Source of the DNA: Candidatus Latescibacterota bacterium
Lineage (GTDB): Bacteria > Latescibacterota > UBA2968 > GCA-2709665
Reading direction: 5' to 3'
Length of the DNA stretch: 16,980 nucleotides
Assembly (NCBI GenBank): GCA_030746455.1
Contig: JASLMQ010001007.1
Span: forward strand, 1-16,980
In this document: piece after piece, positions 15,341 through 16,980 of the stretch
How positions within the stretch are numbered: the stretch's first letter is position 1
Layout: every line of letters begins with the position of its first letter
Program-made: the position numbers and the translations under genes
The notes under the pieces: generated by a model
The model's input: the letters and a program-made list of their open reading frames with translations, nothing else
Told to the model about the DNA's origin: nothing
Database searches by the model: none

Positions 15341-15368
15341 GGCAGAAGGCAAAAGGCAGAAGGCAGAC
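15341..15368 (+). repeat. GGCAGAAGGC-type purine repeat, copy 2
   Basis: Begins 11 bp past the sialidase-like stop. GGCAGAAGGCAAAAGGCAGA then AGGCAGAC; 27 of 28 bases match the copy at 6986-7013. It is intergenic in both places. Confidence 0.85.
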
Positions 15369-15414
15369 GAACGGCAGAACCGCAGATGGCTGGTCGAAGA
15401 AGGGCAATCCACGT

Positions 15415-15439
15415 GGGGGCACGGCAATGTCGTGCCCCC
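15415..15439. terminator. Candidate bidirectional terminator hairpin between convergent genes
   Basis: GGGGGCACG (15415-15423) pairs perfectly with CGTGCCCCC (15431-15439) around a 7-base loop. It begins six bases beyond the stop codon of the minus-strand BNR_4 gene and lies about 85 bp after the plus-strand sialidase-like stop. It is a relative of the palindrome at 4499-4520. The location fits a terminator, but no long T-run is present on either strand. Confidence 0.55.
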
Positions 15440-15445
15440 GTCTCG

Positions 15446-16675
15446 CTATAACTCGACAAACACACAGTAGACCTCGGTCGTCGTCGCCGGTTTAAGGCCC
15501 TCTCCCTTGGAGCCGCGGGTGTAGATGATCACTGGATCGTCCACGGGATGGGAGGGCCCGGGGAGAGACAGGCTGGGCAGCCAGCTCGCGCCGGCTTCGT
15601 CGGTCGGGCTCACCTGGTTGCACTCGAACGGCCCGGTTCCTCCGTCGGATACCAGGTGGAAGACCTCCTCCGAGGAGTTGCCCCACCAGGGTCCTTCGGC
15701 ATCACGCCGTCGAGAACTCAGGACCAAGTGGAGACGGCCACGGGTGTCGAAGGCAATGGGCCCCGCCTGAGGCACGCGGTCCTCGGGAAGGCAGGGCCCG
15801 ATGTCCACGGTCTCCCAGACGTCTCCCGTCCAGTGGGAGAGCTGTCCGTACATCGGTGCGATACTGTGGTTCATGGTGGCGGCCCACAGATCGCCGGCGG
15901 GATCGACGGCCAACCCGGAAAGGTAGATCTGCTCGCCGCCCGGATGTGGAATCGCGAACCGTTCCTCGAGCACGATGGGGACTTCTGCAGGCTCCCCCTT
16001 CAGGTCGGTCCAGGTGGCACCCATGTCGGTGGACTTGAGGGCGGCGGCCCCCTTAGAGTTCGCGGCACTCTCCTTGTTGTAGAAGTGCCCGCCCACATAA
16101 AGGGTGCCATCGGGGGTGCAGATGATCCTGGCCCCCACATTCGTGTACTGGGGCGGGATCTCCTGGTGCATCAACGCCTTCGCGGACGTCCATCCTCCCA
16201 ACGGCCGCTGCTTCTGGAACATCAGCTGGCATGGCTTCTCCCCACCCCTGTAGACGATACAATCCACCCCGGATGGCGAGTTCACCATCGAGGCATAGGT
16301 GGCGCTGTACCCAAAGGCATCCCCCGGTTCCCAGCTTTCGAGCGATCCGGGCTCCGACGAGACGACGTGGTTGAACCGCCCCTGGTTCCAGTCGGCGCCG
16401 AAGCCGTGGGGTCCATATGCGAGGTGGAGGTGGCCGGCCTCATCGGCGGTCAGCGCGGGATTGGTGTGGTTGTCGCACCCTTCGAACAGACGAATCGTGT
16501 CTCCCCAAACACTGGAGGCGTGATCGTAGGTACGACCGCAGACCTGCGCGACGGCGTCGAGCCACACCACGTGCGTCTTGCCGCCGAGAGTGACGCTCTT
16601 GTTCGCGAACCAGTAGGCCGTTGCGCGAGTGGAGCCGGTGGTGGAGAGGCGGAAAGGTTCAGAGAAGCGGACCAT
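15446..16675 (-). CDS. BNR_4-type beta-propeller protein
   Basis: A 409-residue protein with a clear start: GGAGG lies seven bases before the ATG. GCDNHTNPALTADEAGHLHL followed by AYGPHG (67-90) matches the typical core of the BNR repeat-containing family (BNR_4). Repeated 'G-HLHLAY', 'GTLYVGG', 'GDLWAA' and 'GRLHLVLS' strands indicate a multi-bladed propeller, and STDMGATW (215-222) is an Asp box. There is no signal peptide, and the arginine and acid residues of sialidases cannot be assigned. Such proteins occur in polysaccharide-use loci of marine and soil bacteria, where some are glycan lyases or hydrolases; this one's activity is unknown. It lies 93 bp after the sulfatase-like gene on the same strand, so the two could share a transcript, though a tandem repeat occupies that gap. 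Confidence 0.86.
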   Translation of the reverse strand: MVRFSEPFRLSTTGSTRATAYWFANKSVTLGGKTHVVWLDAVAQVCGRTYDHASSVWGDTIRLFEGCDNHTNPALTADEAGHLHLAYGPHGFGADWNQGRFNHVVSSEPGSLESWEPGDAFGYSATYASMVNSPSGVDCIVYRGGEKPCQLMFQKQRPLGGWTSAKALMHQEIPPQYTNVGARIICTPDGTLYVGGHFYNKESAANSKGAAALKSTDMGATWTDLKGEPAEVPIVLEERFAIPHPGGEQIYLSGLAVDPAGDLWAATMNHSIAPMYGQLSHWTGDVWETVDIGPCLPEDRVPQAGPIAFDTRGRLHLVLSSRRRDAEGPWWGNSSEEVFHLVSDGGTGPFECNQVSPTDEAGASWLPSLSLPGPSHPVDDPVIIYTRGSKGEGLKPATTTEVYCVFVEL

Positions 16676-16697
16676 TGCTGGGCCTCCAGGACGAGAA

Positions 16698-16724
16698 GTG
16701 AGACGTCAGAGGTGAGACGTCAGA
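16698..16724 (+). repeat. Tandem 13-base repeat GTGAGACGTCAGA
   Basis: Two exact copies at 16698-16710 and 16712-16724, period 14. The unit contains the GACGTC palindrome. It lies between the sulfatase-like stop and the start of the BNR_4 gene, just upstream of that gene's Shine-Dalgarno. It could be a protein-binding pair of sites or another dispersed intergenic repeat type. Confidence 0.7.
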
Positions 16725-16768
16725 CGACAGAAGCGGCCCGGCGAGCCGTACCCAGTATTCATCCCGCG

Positions 16769-16980
16769 TTACAGGAACCGAAGTCCCCGCTGGTTCATCA
16801 GGCCGCGTTGGTCGATCATGCTGCGTTTCTCGCCGGGAAAGATTCGCTTCTCGGGGAGGCCCACGAGCTTTCCGTCTCGGATCCAGGCCTCATCGGTGCC
16901 GTAGAGGTTCTGGACCAGGAGCGACTTGAGGCGGGCGAGCTCATCGGCGTACTGGCCGTCACCAGCCAGATCGGTGGTCT
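16769..16980 (-). CDS. Sulfatase C-terminus (partial)
   Basis: Only the last 69 residues are inside the window; the gene enters from the right edge and stops with TAA at 16769-16771. The order TTDLAGD, ADELARLKSLLVQNLYGTDE, AWIRDGKLVG, then a Pro/Arg-rich tail ending QRGLRFL matches my recollection of C-terminal ends in one group of type I sulfatases. In these, 'NLA-D-' precedes the last helix and 'DG-LVG-P' follows it. The catalytic Cys/Ser-x-Pro-x-Arg site would lie far upstream and cannot be checked. If correct, the enzyme removes sulfate esters from glycans, which fits the lyase and propeller genes. The call rests on a short tail, so moderate confidence. Confidence 0.6.
   Translation of the reverse strand, partial: TTDLAGDGQYADELARLKSLLVQNLYGTDEAWIRDGKLVGLPEKRIFPGEKRSMIDQRGLMNQRGLRFL

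Overview
The window is GC-rich bacterial DNA, densely packed with catabolic genes. Eleven of the thirteen genes, including both cut by the window edges, lie on the minus strand. The gene types are a zinc-ribbon-bearing heparinase II/III-like protein, Gfo/Idh/MocA, RraA-like and UxuA-like enzymes, several uroporphyrinogen-decarboxylase-like (URO-D) proteins, a PIG-L deacetylase, BNR propellers and a sulfatase tail. Their style, and the purine-rich 'CACGAAAGA' and 'GGCAGAAGGC' intergenic repeats, recall Candidatus Latescibacterota or a related planctomycete/Poribacteria-like lineage. This is inference from gene style: there is no rRNA or other phylogenetic marker in the window.

Layout, read from the right in the direction of minus-strand transcription. 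A sulfatase C-terminus enters at the right edge (16769-16980), followed by a BNR_4-type beta-propeller protein (15446-16675). Two plus-strand genes interrupt the trend: a five-helix membrane protein with a C-terminal bacterial PH-like domain (13020-13835) and a sialidase-like Asp-box propeller (14049-15329). A compact minus-strand group then encodes a PIG-L deacetylase and two URO-D paralogues (12836 down to 9745). A third URO-D (8475-9554), an UxuA-like mannonate dehydratase relative (7308-8267), an RraA/HMG-aldolase-like protein (6240-6914) and a polysaccharide-deacetylase-like protein (4546-6018) follow as separated genes. The window closes with a tight group: a Gfo/Idh/MocA oxidoreductase, an amidohydrolase and a heparinase II/III-like protein. 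The spacings in that group are 10 bp and then a possible 4-bp ATGA overlap.

Taken together the genes look like part of a scavenging programme for decorated polysaccharides. A lyase-like protein, a sulfatase and two propellers would act on the glycan, and two deacetylase families on acyl or N-acetyl groups. An UxuA-type dehydratase, an aldolase-like protein and an NAD(P)-dependent oxidoreductase could process uronic or aldonic acids. The three URO-D proteins resemble the methyltransferase branch of that superfamily, but only one keeps the full HxC...C zinc motif. No transporter, regulator, corrinoid protein, tRNA, CRISPR array or transposase gene is visible, so the substrate cannot be fixed from this window.

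The larger gaps between genes hold short repeats from several families: CACGAAAGA-type (four copies, two of them an inverted pair), GGCAGAAGGC-type (two copies, 27 of 28 bases identical), GGGGCACGG palindromes (two, just past stop codons), a GACCACGGAC inverted repeat, a CCCGGGAT inverted repeat and a GTGAGACGTCAGA tandem. They are the most unusual DNA-level structure here.
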